DNA of 64,000 bases, taken from assembly GCF_034497705.1 (NCBI RefSeq), contig NZ_JAXRUV010000005.1, positions 1-64,000 on the forward strand, read 5' to 3'. The notes beneath the pieces were generated by a model. It was not told the DNA's origin. It did not search any database and saw nothing but the letters and a program-made list of their open reading frames with translations. The position numbers were made by a program, and so were the translations under genes. Positions 25,570-34,187 of the stretch are shown here, in pieces. This DNA comes from Marinococcus luteus_A. Its GTDB lineage: Bacteria > Bacillota > Bacilli > Bacillales > Marinococcaceae. Every line of letters begins with the position of its first letter. Position 1 is the first letter of the stretch.

Positions 25570-26404
25570 ATATTTGCAATGAGTCCCGGTCCAACACAGC
25601 TTCCAGCTGTTTTTTATAAAACTCTGCTTCTTTTATCCGGTTCGTAAGTACTGCCTGCTGGGCGTAGTCAAGCAGGTGGCTGATAATCTGCCAGCGCATC
25701 CGCCTTTGTAAATGGGGGGTTAAAGGAAGACCGTATCCCTGAAGCCAGTCGTCCCATTCCTCTTTTGGAATGTATTCATACAGGATAAGGGCCAGGTCTA
25801 GCGCCGGGTCGCTGACGGTGGCATTGTCCCAGTCCACTAAATATAAATCCCCATTGGCATCAAACATCCAATTATTATGGTTCATATCACCGTGACAGAC
25901 CACGAGACGGGGAGGTTGGACTTCACCCGAGGTCCCTGCAAGTTCTTCGAGAGCACCTGCCATTGAAGTCGTAATATAGGGAAGCTGCTCCTGCTGCTCT
26001 CTTAATACAGCTATTGTTGCTTCCGGCGTGCGGGCATGGTTTCCTATTCTCTTAAACATATCCAGCAGTTCGCTCGACGAATGAATTTTGGATAACAGCT
26101 GAGCCACGCGTGTATTATCCATATCGCCGCCTGTTAATTCGCGGCCGTCAACCCAGCGCTGAGCGGTAATTACGTCACCGTTAGCCTGGCGCTTTGTCCA
26201 AAGCAGCTTAGGCACTATTCCTTCTGCCGAAAGCACAGCAAGAAATGGAGAAGAATTTCTTTTCAGAAATAACACTTGTTCCCCGGCACGCGCGAGGTAC
26301 GCTTCTCCTGAAGAGCCACCGGCTGGTTCAATCGTCCATCCGTCTCCCATCAGCAGTTCCAATACTTTCACCTTCGATCTATCATAGTGGTCTGAATATT
26401 TCAT
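25568..26404 (-). CDS. ytmP: YtmP, aminoglycoside phosphotransferase/choline kinase-fold protein
   Basis: The 278-residue product shows the kinase-like small-molecule phosphotransferase motifs VVCHGDMNHNNWMFD (catalytic Asp/Asn, Brenner loop) and YLVDWDNATVSDPALDLALIL (metal-binding Asp). An N-terminal lobe contains GGSSGEAYLAR. The substrate is unknown. The family covers choline, thiamine and antibiotic kinases, and the conserved position next to trmB suggests a housekeeping role. It starts at the edge of a 345-bp gap shared with divergent purU. Confidence 0.85.
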   Translation of the reverse strand: MKYSDHYDRSKVKVLELLMGDGWTIEPAGGSSGEAYLARAGEQVLFLKRNSSPFLAVLSAEGIVPKLLWTKRQANGDVITAQRWVDGRELTGGDMDNTRVAQLLSKIHSSSELLDMFKRIGNHARTPEATIAVLREQQEQLPYITTSMAGALEELAGTSGEVQPPRLVVCHGDMNHNNWMFDANGDLYLVDWDNATVSDPALDLALILYEYIPKEEWDDWLQGYGLPLTPHLQRRMRWQIISHLLDYAQQAVLTNRIKEAEFYKKQLEAVLDRDSLQI

Positions 26405-26749
26405 AGCCGATCCTTTTTAACAATATTTTATTCCCATGCTTGTCTTATTTTATTTAATTGTATGTATAAAATACCCTCTATGAAATGATCTCCTCTACTT
26501 CTCGTGCGGGTAAAAGTGTTTCTGTTTACGTTTTTAATTTTACAGCGAATCGTTCTTAATAATAGCAAACATTGAATTTATAAGTCAATCGACCAAAATA
26601 CTTGTGACCGACCTCTCGGCTGCTCTTCTTCCGAGTATCTTCTATTTAATCTCTCTTCGTAACTTCCCCTTTTTTTCCATCATTCAGAGTGGTATAGTAA
26701 TTTCGTTCATTATTACATGACAACTGTTTATCTGAAGGAGGACGTTACT
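26405..26749. other. 345-bp divergent intergenic region ytmP/purU
   Basis: The only element I can support is an extended -10 (TGGTATAGT, 26690-26698) 50 nt upstream of purU, with no good -35. The rest is AT-rich without a convincing hairpin, riboswitch or small ORF. Confidence 0.45.
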
Positions 26750-27619
26750 ATGTCAGACCGCTCATTCGGTAATGGCCGGCTGCTGATTACCTGCCCGGAC
26801 CAGCCGGGGATTGTGGCCGCTATATCTGATTTTCTGCACCAGCATGGTGCTAATATTATTCATTCTGCCCAGCATACAAATGATCCGGAGGGTGGACGTT
26901 TTTTTATGAGGATTGTCTTCTCCATCTCTCCGTACCCGGACAAATTTTATCAGGTAAAAGAAGAGTTCCTTCCTATTGCTGAGCATTTCGGTATGGAGTG
27001 GTCTTTAGAGCGCGAAGACCGCAAAAAAAGTGTTGCGATTTTCATCTCAAAAGAAGACCATTGTTTAACAGAATTATTGTGGAGATGGCGTTCCGGAGAA
27101 CTGCCCATTCATATCAGCTGCGTTATCAGTAACCATACGACGCTGAAAAATGTGGTCGAAAGCTATGAAATTCCTTTTTATCACATACCGATAGAGAAAA
27201 ACGCCAAACCGGAAGCAGAAAATAAAATACTGCGCACGCTTGAGCAGTATCCGATTGATTTCCTTGTCCTGGCCCGGTACATGCAAATACTGTCACCGGA
27301 TTTTGTCGCTCACTACCCGGCAAAAATAATTAATATCCACCACTCATTTCTTCCTGCCTTTATCGGAGCGAACCCTTACAGACAGGCTTTCGAGCGTGGG
27401 GTGAAGCTAATCGGTGCTACTGCCCACTACGTGACCAACGACCTGGATGAAGGACCGATTATTGAACAGGACGTACTTCGGGTTAATCACCAGTACAATG
27501 CCAACGATTTAAAAATTACCGGGCGCAATGCCGAAAAAATTGCGCTGGCAAGAGCCGTTACCTGGCATGCAGAAGACCGTGTTATTGTCGATGACAATAA
27601 AACGATTGTTTTTCGATAA
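26750..27619 (+). CDS. purU: formyltetrahydrofolate deformylase
   Basis: PurU hydrolyses 10-formyl-THF to THF and formate, balancing one-carbon pools and supplying formate. The 289-residue product has an N-terminal ACT domain (about 5-85, LLITCPDQPGIVAAIS). A formyltransferase fold follows, with NIHHSFLPAFIG (catalytic His) and NDLDEGPIIEQD (catalytic Asp). The ATG at 26750 has AAGGAGG 8 nt upstream. The in-frame extension to 26717 is upstream of that site. It converges with the next gene, leaving only 7 bp. Confidence 0.95.
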   Translation: MSDRSFGNGRLLITCPDQPGIVAAISDFLHQHGANIIHSAQHTNDPEGGRFFMRIVFSISPYPDKFYQVKEEFLPIAEHFGMEWSLEREDRKKSVAIFISKEDHCLTELLWRWRSGELPIHISCVISNHTTLKNVVESYEIPFYHIPIEKNAKPEAENKILRTLEQYPIDFLVLARYMQILSPDFVAHYPAKIINIHHSFLPAFIGANPYRQAFERGVKLIGATAHYVTNDLDEGPIIEQDVLRVNHQYNANDLKITGRNAEKIALARAVTWHAEDRVIVDDNKTIVFR

Positions 27620-27626
27620 TCCCTTT

Positions 27627-28550
27627 TTATCCGTCATACTCGCCCGGAGAGTAGATTTCGCTCCGGAGTACAGAAACGGTTGCAGTCTGCTCCATCAGTG
27701 CTTCAGCAGAAAACAGCTGCCGGTTTTTCACCGGGGACGGATTGGTGATGCGTTTTTCCATCCATCGTTTGTATTCACGTTTGTCTGCTGTATGAGCGTA
27801 TAAAATTTCACGATTATCAATGATCGAAGCGGGAGAAACAACCGTCGCCTGAGCGGGGAAGGTGGTCCCCGCTTGTTTTAATACGGCTTCCACCACATTC
27901 ATTGTTCTTTTCAATGCAAGCACCGGGCTGACAAAGGTATGCTGCTTCTGATTCACATACTCCTTCCAGAATCTGCTGTCTGCCGGCTCGAATACACTAT
28001 ACATTGTGCCTTCTAAAATGTGTATAACGTCTATTCCCACAGGCCCGATGATGGTTATAGCGCCCTCCATGGTGGTCTGCTTTGTGTGGAATACTGGATA
28101 ATACATAACAAAATACGTATCGGGGAGCTCCCGGAGCAGGGTGCGCAGGCGATAGTCATATTTCAATTTCGGATCCATCATCGAAATTTCAGAAATGGTG
28201 GAGGAAGCCCATTCCAATTGGATCAAAAACCAGTTATCGTAAAAAATATCCTTCAGTTCCTCGAGCGTTTTTCCTTTAAAAAACAAATAAGCATCCTTCT
28301 CGTTTATTTCCGCCTCTTCTTCATTTTCTTGCTTCCACCACTTTAACCGGTTCACTGCTTTTCCCATCCGGTTGTTTTTCTCCAGCAGCTCATCCTCCGG
28401 TGCTTTCGGGGCCGATTTGTTTGCGATCATCCAATCTGTTTTCATTCGCTTCCAGTATGCCTGCTTCGCTGATAAAAATTCCGCATTTTGATGAAGAAAA
28501 TGATGTTCATAACGCGAAGCGTAATCTTTCATTTTTATTAATTGAGCCAT
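27627..28550 (-). CDS. conserved hypothetical protein with a possible NERD-like C-terminal half
   Basis: The 307-residue cytoplasmic product is not firmly recognised. The N-terminal part is helical and charged (FLSAKQAYWKRMKTDW, WKQENEEEAEINEKD). From about residue 160 the pattern EGAITIIGPVGIDVIHILEG, followed by ALKRTMNVVEAVLK and a beta-rich end, recalls NERD/restriction-endonuclease-like proteins. I cannot verify a catalytic triad. GGGAG lies 6 nt before the ATG. It stands alone, convergent with purU. Function is not assigned. Confidence 0.6.
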   Translation of the reverse strand: MAQLIKMKDYASRYEHHFLHQNAEFLSAKQAYWKRMKTDWMIANKSAPKAPEDELLEKNNRMGKAVNRLKWWKQENEEEAEINEKDAYLFFKGKTLEELKDIFYDNWFLIQLEWASSTISEISMMDPKLKYDYRLRTLLRELPDTYFVMYYPVFHTKQTTMEGAITIIGPVGIDVIHILEGTMYSVFEPADSRFWKEYVNQKQHTFVSPVLALKRTMNVVEAVLKQAGTTFPAQATVVSPASIIDNREILYAHTADKREYKRWMEKRITNPSPVKNRQLFSAEALMEQTATVSVLRSEIYSPGEYDG

Positions 28551-28656
28551 TCAACTCTCCCTTCTCTCCCGTCGCAGCATTTTCACGGCATTTGCGCAAA
28601 AAACTGTGGAACTCCGCTTTTATTATAATATCGTCATTGCTTGTGTATTATTCACG

Positions 28657-29346
28657 TTAAAGGAATAAATTACCTGCCAACGGAGCCAAAAAGGCCACAA
28701 TAACAGCGCTGACTGTCATGGCCACCGAACTGACAGCTCCTTCCGTTTCACTGTTTTCAAGCGACTTGGCTGTGCCTATTGCATGAGCGGCGCTCCCCAT
28801 GCCTATTCCTTTGGCGACCGGGTCCGTCACGCCAATTACATCCATTACCCTCGCATGAACAACTACTCCGCCAATACCCGCCACCATAACAAACATGGCC
28901 GCTAAAGGGGCATCGCCACCGAGTGTCGTTGTAATATCCATTGCTACCGGCGTCGTTACCGACTTAGGCAGTACCGCTGCGACCCATTCTTTGGACGCGC
29001 CAGCTGCCGCTGTAAACACAAACCCGGAAACAATACCTATAACTGCTCCTGTCCCAATGCCACTGAGAATTGGGAGCAGATACCGTTTTAACAGATGCCT
29101 TTGTTCATAAAGCGGACAGGCAAGTGCTACTACTGCCGGCCCGAGCAGTGATTCTATCCACTGGCCTCCGTTCATGTAAACACTGTACGGAATTCTGGAA
29201 ACCAATAAAAATAATATGATAACAATGGTGCCGGTAACGATTGGAAGCATTAGCGGAATAGGAAACCACCGGTACGCCCTTTTAGAAGCAGCATATACTG
29301 CTATCGTTCCCGCAATGGCCGCTGCTGCTGTCCACCATTCACTCAC
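28657..29346 (-). CDS. lrgB: LrgB-family membrane protein
   Basis: The 229-residue polytopic protein has the LrgB/CidB/YohK signatures: the GPAVVALACPLYEQ region, PKSVTTPVAMDI and GIGMGSAAHAIGTAKSLE. The family works with LrgA. Proposed roles include antiholin-like control of murein hydrolases and, for B. subtilis PftAB and streptococcal LrgAB, pyruvate transport. The ATG lies inside the end of lrgA (8-bp overlap), indicating coupling. No LytSR two-component system is nearby, so regulation is unknown. No clear terminator follows. Confidence 0.9.
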   Translation of the reverse strand: MSEWWTAAAAIAGTIAVYAASKRAYRWFPIPLMLPIVTGTIVIILFLLVSRIPYSVYMNGGQWIESLLGPAVVALACPLYEQRHLLKRYLLPILSGIGTGAVIGIVSGFVFTAAAGASKEWVAAVLPKSVTTPVAMDITTTLGGDAPLAAMFVMVAGIGGVVVHARVMDVIGVTDPVAKGIGMGSAAHAIGTAKSLENSETEGAVSSVAMTVSAVIVAFLAPLAGNLFL

Positions 29347-29707
29347 GGTACCTCTCTCCTTTTTTCAATAAATACTGAGTCACCCACGAGCCTGTTCCCA
29401 TTACAAGAAGCGTACTGATAAACACAGCGGTTACCAGCCCGGCTCCAAGCAGCGAAAACAGTTCTCCATGCACCACCAGCCCGGCAGTCACAGGCAAAAA
29501 AAGCAGCGGCATATTCCCAAGCAGCAGCCCGGACCCGTCCTGAAGCCATCTTGGAGTAGCTGCCGTAAAAACAAAAACCGCAAGCAAAAGCAGCATGCCA
29601 ATAATACTCCCCGGGATCGGAAGCTGTAGCACATCCTGGATCCAGGTGCCCAACCAGTAAAATACGTATAAAACTACTATGTGAATCACCATTCTAACTA
29701 AACGCAT
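29339..29707 (-). CDS. lrgA: LrgA/CidA-family membrane protein
   Basis: The 122-residue product has four hydrophobic segments and the LrgA motif LPIPGSIIGMLLLLAVF, followed by LLLGNMPLLFLPVTAGLV. It is the usual partner of LrgB, which overlaps its 3' end. The ATG at 29707 has GAGGGG upstream. It starts 16 bp after the stop of thpR on the same strand, so the three could be one transcript. Confidence 0.9.
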   Translation of the reverse strand: MRLVRMVIHIVVLYVFYWLGTWIQDVLQLPIPGSIIGMLLLLAVFVFTAATPRWLQDGSGLLLGNMPLLFLPVTAGLVVHGELFSLLGAGLVTAVFISTLLVMGTGSWVTQYLLKKGERYRE

Positions 29708-29723
29708 ATGGTCCCCTCTTTTA

Positions 29724-30266
29724 CTAAGTCAATTCCGCCCAATGTACTGTTTCATATTTTACACTCCGTCCTGGATGAATGCGATAAAGGTGCAAATGAG
29801 CAGCCTCGAAAAATATCGTTTCCGGAAGCGGCACCGCAGGCCATGCGAATTCGAGTTCTTTTATCCGCTTTTTGGCCAGGGTCATATGAGGACTGTACGG
29901 GCGCTCCCCGGTCTTCATTCCCAAATCATTCAATTGAACTTTCCATTCTTTATATAAAGAAAACAGGTCCTCCTCTGCCTCTACTCTTGTATATAAAACG
30001 TTCTCACGCCCTTTCGGACCGAAGGAATCTACGCCGTTGAGACGGAGTCCGGGCTGGTAAGGTAATTTCACTTCATTCATCTTTTTTTCGATAATACCCA
30101 GCTGTTCCGGGGAAAGCTGTCCAAAAAAGTGAAGCGTAATGTGAAAATCCTGAGGATGGACCCACTGCTTAAAAGGAAGATCGTTTTTTACCTGTGAAAT
30201 CCACTTCCCCCATACGGACCTCGCCTTCTCTGGAACCGGCAGACCAAGAAAATAATGATTATCCAT
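29724..30266 (-). CDS. thpR: RNA 2',3'-cyclic phosphodiesterase (2H family)
   Basis: The 180-residue product carries the paired 2H-phosphoesterase motifs HITLHFFG and HMTLAKKR, about 90 residues apart. Members cleave 2',3'-cyclic phosphates and were formerly called 2'-5' RNA ligases; the B. subtilis counterpart is YtlP. GGGAG lies 8 nt before the ATG at 30266. The longer in-frame start at 30371 would cross the divergent ytkP promoter and start. It is upstream of lrgAB. Confidence 0.9.
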   Translation of the reverse strand: MDNHYFLGLPVPEKARSVWGKWISQVKNDLPFKQWVHPQDFHITLHFFGQLSPEQLGIIEKKMNEVKLPYQPGLRLNGVDSFGPKGRENVLYTRVEAEEDLFSLYKEWKVQLNDLGMKTGERPYSPHMTLAKKRIKELEFAWPAVPLPETIFFEAAHLHLYRIHPGRSVKYETVHWAELT

Positions 30267-30326
30267 CGATTTCTCTCCCTTCCTTTCCTCAAAGCTGTTA
30301 TGAACGAATAAACGCTGTAAATGTGT

Positions 30327-30332
30327 TAGAAT
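30327..30332 (+). promoter_or_regulatory. extended -10 promoter of ytkP
   Basis: TAGAAT is preceded by TGT (TGn), giving an extended -10 about 38 nt upstream of the ytkP start. No good -35 is visible. Confidence 0.4.
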
Positions 30333-30369
30333 ATACGAATGAATGATAGAAAAAGGATGTGTAGCAATC

Positions 30370-31305
30370 ATGCGTGTAGCAAATAATATGTCAGAACTAG
30401 TCGGCGATACGCCTTTAGTTAAATTAAACCGCCTTCCGGATACCGGGGGAGCAGACGTATACTTGAAGCTCGAATTTCAAAACCCGAGCGGAAGCGTGAA
30501 GGACCGGGCCGCAAAAAATATGCTGAAGCAGGCCGAAGAAGAAGGGAAAATCAACGAAAATACTACTATTATAGAACCGACTTCAGGAAATACCGGTATC
30601 GGCCTTGCCATGAACGCCGCTGCTCGGGGCTACCGGGCAATACTGGTTATGCCGGACACGATGTCCCAGGAAAGGATTAACCTGTTGAAGGCTTACGGAG
30701 CAGAAGTAGAACTCACGCCGGGTGATAAGAAAATGCCCGGGGCCATTTCCCGTGCTCATGAGCTTGTAGAGACAATTGCTGACAGCTTCATGCCTATGCA
30801 GTTTGAAAACGAAGCCAACTCGGATGCTCACCGGGAAAGTACAGCACTTGAAATTGAAGAAGCGATGAAAGAAATCGGCAAGCCGCTGGCTGGCTTCGTG
30901 GCCGCCTCCGGCACGGGAGGCACTGTAACAGGAACCGGAGAAAAATTAAAAGAGCTGTACCCCGACGTTCAAATTCACGTCGTGGAACCATTTGGCTCTC
31001 CGGTTCTTTCCGGCGGAAAGCCCGGGCCCCATAAGCTTGTCGGCACCAGTCCAGGGTTTATACCACCAATTTTGAATCAGGATATATACGACCATATTTA
31101 CAAAATTACCGATGAAGATGCCTATAAAACTACAAGAGCTCTCGCCGGCCAGGAGGGTATTTTGGTCGGGCCCTCTTCAGGTGCTGCCTGCTTTGCTGCT
31201 ATGGAAACAGCCAAACAGATGTCATCGGATCAGGTTGTCGTTGCCATTGCCTGTGATACCGGCGAACGGTATTTATCCACTGACCTTTTCCGATTCGATG
31301 ACTAA
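30370..31305 (+). CDS. ytkP: YtkP, cysteine synthase-family PLP enzyme
   Basis: The 311-residue product is a fold-type II PLP enzyme of the O-acetylserine sulfhydrylase group, with the PLP lysine in NPSGSVKDRAA (Lys44), the EPTSGNTGIGLA asparagine loop and the phosphate cup GTGGTVTGTGE. It has the B. subtilis YtkP length. It is probably a paralogue of CysK and could make cysteine or use another sulfur or serine substrate. The start at 30370 follows AAAAAGG and fits the family. It is divergent from thpR and ends at a terminator. Confidence 0.88.
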   Translation: MRVANNMSELVGDTPLVKLNRLPDTGGADVYLKLEFQNPSGSVKDRAAKNMLKQAEEEGKINENTTIIEPTSGNTGIGLAMNAAARGYRAILVMPDTMSQERINLLKAYGAEVELTPGDKKMPGAISRAHELVETIADSFMPMQFENEANSDAHRESTALEIEEAMKEIGKPLAGFVAASGTGGTVTGTGEKLKELYPDVQIHVVEPFGSPVLSGGKPGPHKLVGTSPGFIPPILNQDIYDHIYKITDEDAYKTTRALAGQEGILVGPSSGAACFAAMETAKQMSSDQVVVAIACDTGERYLSTDLFRFDD

Positions 31306-31318
31306 AATAACTTTATTC

Positions 31319-31351
31319 AAGGCGCCTTTACACAAAAAGGTGTCTTTTTTT
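31319..31351 (+). terminator. ytkP terminator
   Basis: AAGGCGCCTTT pairs with AAAGGTGTCTT (two G-T pairs) and is followed by a run of seven T. Confidence 0.75.
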
Positions 31352-31510
31352 ACATAATTTTTACATTTGTCTTTCTGTGAAATAAAGCAGGTGGTTTCAT
31401 CGATCGTTCTGCTTTTTGAAGCTTAATCACGTACAATTTCGCATGTTATTTTTCAATTCATTCGCGTTTTATTTTTATTCACAGATGAATTGAGCAGTTT
31501 TTCGACAAAA

Positions 31511-31550
31511 ATTTTGCGATATATAAATAAATAGTATAAACTATTAATTA
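31511..31550 (+). promoter_or_regulatory. AT-rich promoter with 16-bp palindrome
   Basis: TTGCGA (31514-31519) precedes TATAAA/TAAACT by 15-17 nt. The -10 region lies in a perfect inverted repeat AATAGT-ATAA-ACTATT (31530-31545), which looks like an operator. The small HTH gene at 31734 is the obvious candidate regulator. The surrounding 31352-31510 stretch is AT-rich with nothing else visible. Confidence 0.45.
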
Positions 31551-31571
31551 CAGGGACGCTTACAAAATATT

Positions 31572-31709
31572 TTGAATACTCTCATCCTACTTGCTGCTGA
31601 ATTTCTTTTCAGAAAGTTTTCCAGAGCAGCTGACGCAGAAACAGTCGAAGCCATCAAATATAATTCCTACTTACGTGCGCAGTCCCGGGCATGTCTTCAA
31701 GTGCCATAA
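31572..31709 (+). CDS. possible 45-residue small protein upstream of the HTH gene
   Basis: A TTG-initiated frame of 46 codons lies between the palindromic promoter and the DeoR-like gene. It begins hydrophobic (LNTLILLAAEFLF) and continues charged and helical (RKFSRAADAETVEAIKYNS). It ends 24 bp before the HTH start. The only binding site, AGGGA, is 15 nt upstream of the TTG, which is too far for comfort. It may instead be a structured 5' leader. Confidence 0.3.
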   Translation: MNTLILLAAEFLFRKFSRAADAETVEAIKYNSYLRAQSRACLQVP

Positions 31710-31733
31710 ATTCATTGGCTAAGGAGTGGTTTT

Positions 31734-31952
31734 TTGAGAACGTCCACCGACCGAATGATAACCCGTATTAAGTCTATCTATCTCTATATTAAAAAGAGAG
31801 GAACGGTGACCACCGGGGAATTGGTTGACGAATTCGGAATTACACAGCGCACTATTCAGCGTGACCTGAATGTACTCGAATACAATGAATTGGTCAGCAG
31901 CCCTTCCAGAGGGGCCTGGACGACGACTGCCCGAAAAGTAAAAGCTTCCTGA
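31734..31952 (+). CDS. small DeoR-type helix-turn-helix protein
   Basis: The 72-residue product is essentially one winged helix: TRIKSIYLYIKKRGTVTTG leads into ELVDEFGITQRTIQRDLNVLE and a basic wing (SPSRGAWTTTARKVK). It has no sensor domain. The TTG at 31734 is the likely start because AAGGAG lies 9 nt upstream; an ATG seven codons in is the alternative. It is a free-standing DNA-binding protein with a roughly 180-nt leader. Its target is unknown, though the upstream palindrome suggests autoregulation. Confidence 0.8.
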   Translation: MRTSTDRMITRIKSIYLYIKKRGTVTTGELVDEFGITQRTIQRDLNVLEYNELVSSPSRGAWTTTARKVKAS

Positions 31953-31972
31953 AATGACTATATCTATGTGCG

Positions 31973-31999
31973 GCGCCGGAATTAAACTTCCGGCGCTTT
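31973..31999 (+). terminator. terminator of the small HTH gene
   Basis: GCGCCGGAA and TTCCGGCGC form a perfect 9-bp stem around TTAAAC and are followed by TTTT. It also sits at the end of the convergent FGGY kinase gene. Confidence 0.8.
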
Positions 32000-33451
32000 T
32001 CACGTATCAAAAAGTCCCCGCATTCTTCCAGCTGCTTCGGTGAAAAGGCGTTCCTTCTGCTCTAATTCTTCTTTTTTTGATACGTCAGGGGCGACAATAA
32101 TATCTTTTTCCTCCACACTCTGCACGGCCCTCGCTGCCTTCACCCACGAGCATGTATGGATCGCTCTAAAGGCGCATGCAGCCGCTCCAAATGAAGCCAG
32201 ACGCTCCTGTTCAGCACTCACCTGCACCCTGCATTGAAACACATCTGCCACTGTCTGGCGAAAAGCTCTGCTTTTAGTGCCGCCACCAACAAGAAAGAGC
32301 GTGGAGGAAGCAATCCCGGCCTGAACAAAGGTCTGCTTTAAAGAAAAAGCCAGGCCTTCAAGCACCGCCCTGGCCATTTGTGACTGCGTCACCTGGCCGT
32401 CGATGCCGATAAATGCGCCCCTGGCTTTCTCATCAATTACTGGATTCCTTTCACCATTTAAATACGGAATAAACAAGAGCGGACCGGGTACTGAAACCTG
32501 CTCGGCCATCAGCTGTTCAAAAGCTTCGAAGTCACCTCCGCACCACGTATGCACCGCCCATTGATGAACATTTCCCATGTTAAGCAGGGGCATGATTTTA
32601 ATAAACCGGCCATGCTGAGGCGCAGCCAGATGAAATACACTGCCTTCCTCTGATACGGTCAGCGTATCGGCAGGTACCGCTGTCCATCCTGTTGTTCCTG
32701 CGTACGCATAGCCCTGGCCATCACCCGCATGAGCACTGGCAGCAAGAGTCACCGCGCCTCCGTCCCCGAGGCCACAGTAAACGGGGGTTCCAGCTGGTAT
32801 TCCCGTCTGGCTGGCAGCTTCCTTTAATACATAGCCTGCTGTTTCTTCGGGCTCCAGAAGACGGGGAAGCTGGCGCCGGGAAATCCCGCTCCCTTCCCAA
32901 AGCTTTTCCTCCCATGCTCTTGTATGTATGTCCATCATTCCTGTCACAGTGCCATTTACCGGATCGCAGACTGATGAGCCCGTTAAATGGTAAATTAAAT
33001 AATCCTTAGAACCAAAGAGTACCTGGTCCCACCGCTCCGGGCATTCGTCCGCCAGCCACTTCATTAGAGGAGTTGTTGCTTTCCAGTCGTTACCTGTAAA
33101 CGCCGTTACCACATCCGGAGGCAAATGCCTCTTTGTTAATCCTCTGCTTCCTCTGGTATCAGAATAAAGGACCGCTGTTTCTGCCCTTCCATCTTTAAAA
33201 GGGATAAAATCCTCCATCTGCCCAGTGCACACGACTCCATCAACGTCCAGGCCAATTCCCTTACTCTGCAGAGTACTGCATGCTTTTCTAAAGCTCTGCC
33301 ACCATTCCGAGGGCTTCTGTTCGTGATTCCCTCCGTCGGTATATGTATGGATAGGCTCTGACGCACTGCCTTCGACCTGGCCTCCGCAGTCCAGGACCAT
33401 TACTTTTAAAGACGTCGTTCCCAGATCTGCACTCAGCAGTCTACAGCTCAT
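32000..33451 (-). CDS. FGGY-family carbohydrate kinase (xylulokinase/gluconokinase-like)
   Basis: The 483-residue product has the FGGY/ASKHA landmarks: the N-terminal phosphate loop SADLGTTSLKVMVLD, CTGQMEDFIPF, FGSKDYLIYHLTG, GLGDGGAVTLAAS, YLNGERNPVIDEKARGAF and LVGGGTKSRAFRQ. The sugar substrate cannot be read from sequence. The ATG at 33451 has GAGGGAG 9 nt upstream and lies inside the end of the pseudouridine synthase gene (11-bp overlap), so expression is coupled. No sugar transporter or isomerase gene is adjacent. Confidence 0.85.
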   Translation of the reverse strand: MSCRLLSADLGTTSLKVMVLDCGGQVEGSASEPIHTYTDGGNHEQKPSEWWQSFRKACSTLQSKGIGLDVDGVVCTGQMEDFIPFKDGRAETAVLYSDTRGSRGLTKRHLPPDVVTAFTGNDWKATTPLMKWLADECPERWDQVLFGSKDYLIYHLTGSSVCDPVNGTVTGMMDIHTRAWEEKLWEGSGISRRQLPRLLEPEETAGYVLKEAASQTGIPAGTPVYCGLGDGGAVTLAASAHAGDGQGYAYAGTTGWTAVPADTLTVSEEGSVFHLAAPQHGRFIKIMPLLNMGNVHQWAVHTWCGGDFEAFEQLMAEQVSVPGPLLFIPYLNGERNPVIDEKARGAFIGIDGQVTQSQMARAVLEGLAFSLKQTFVQAGIASSTLFLVGGGTKSRAFRQTVADVFQCRVQVSAEQERLASFGAAACAFRAIHTCSWVKAARAVQSVEEKDIIVAPDVSKKEELEQKERLFTEAAGRMRGLFDT

Positions 33452-34187
33452 CACTGCCCGCTCCCTCTGATTTCTCACCGACGCTGTTCCGAAGCAGCTG
33501 AATTTCATCATCATTTAATTCCCGGTATTCTCCCGGCAGCAAATCCTCGTCGAGCGACAGCTGTCCGAATGATTCTCTTTTTAAATAAACGACTTCATTG
33601 CCCACCGCCTCAAACATCCGTTTCACCTGGTGAAATTTCCCTTCGGTTACTTCCACATATACTTCGCGGTGGGTATCGGGTACTCTTCGCAGAACGGCAG
33701 GCTTACAAACATAGCCGTCATCAAGCTTTACACCCTTTTTGAAATGTTCAATATTCTTTTCTTCTATCGGCTGTTCGAGTACCGCCCGGTATATTTTTAC
33801 TACCCCATGCTTCGGTGACGTAAGAAAATGGTTAAGCTTGCCGTCGTTAGTCAGCAGAAGCAATCCTTCAGTGTCAATATCAAGTCTGCCCACTGGAAAA
33901 GGTTCTCTTACTGCGTCTTCCTGTTCCAAAATATCCAGAACCGTATCATGAACGCTGTCTTCTGTGGCGCTGATGACCCCTGCTGGTTTATGCATCAGAA
34001 AATAAACAAATTCGGTGTAGTGAATGTCCTCACCGAATACGCTTACCAGCTGCTCTTCAGGATCCACCTGCACCGCCCCGTTGTTCACCGGCTCCCCGTC
34101 GACAAAGACTCCCCCTTTTTTCAGCATTTTTTTAACTTCCTTGCGGGTACCATAGCCTAGCTCCGCCAGTAATTTATCCATTCTCAT
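33441..34187 (-). CDS. RsuA-family pseudouridine synthase (YtzG-like)
   Basis: The 248-residue product has an N-terminal S4 RNA-binding domain (MRMDKLLAELGYGTRKEVKKML). The RsuA/RluB catalytic domain with FPVGRLDIDTEGLLLLTNDG (catalytic Asp) and FHQVKRMFEAVGNEV follows. It isomerises a uridine in rRNA, probably 16S or 23S; B. subtilis YtzG is the likely orthologue. The start at 34187 has GAGGTGAT upstream and overlaps the preceding gene by 14 bp. It is the middle gene of a three-gene overlapping cluster. Confidence 0.88.
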   Translation of the reverse strand: MRMDKLLAELGYGTRKEVKKMLKKGGVFVDGEPVNNGAVQVDPEEQLVSVFGEDIHYTEFVYFLMHKPAGVISATEDSVHDTVLDILEQEDAVREPFPVGRLDIDTEGLLLLTNDGKLNHFLTSPKHGVVKIYRAVLEQPIEEKNIEHFKKGVKLDDGYVCKPAVLRRVPDTHREVYVEVTEGKFHQVKRMFEAVGNEVVYLKRESFGQLSLDEDLLPGEYRELNDDEIQLLRNSVGEKSEGAGSDEL

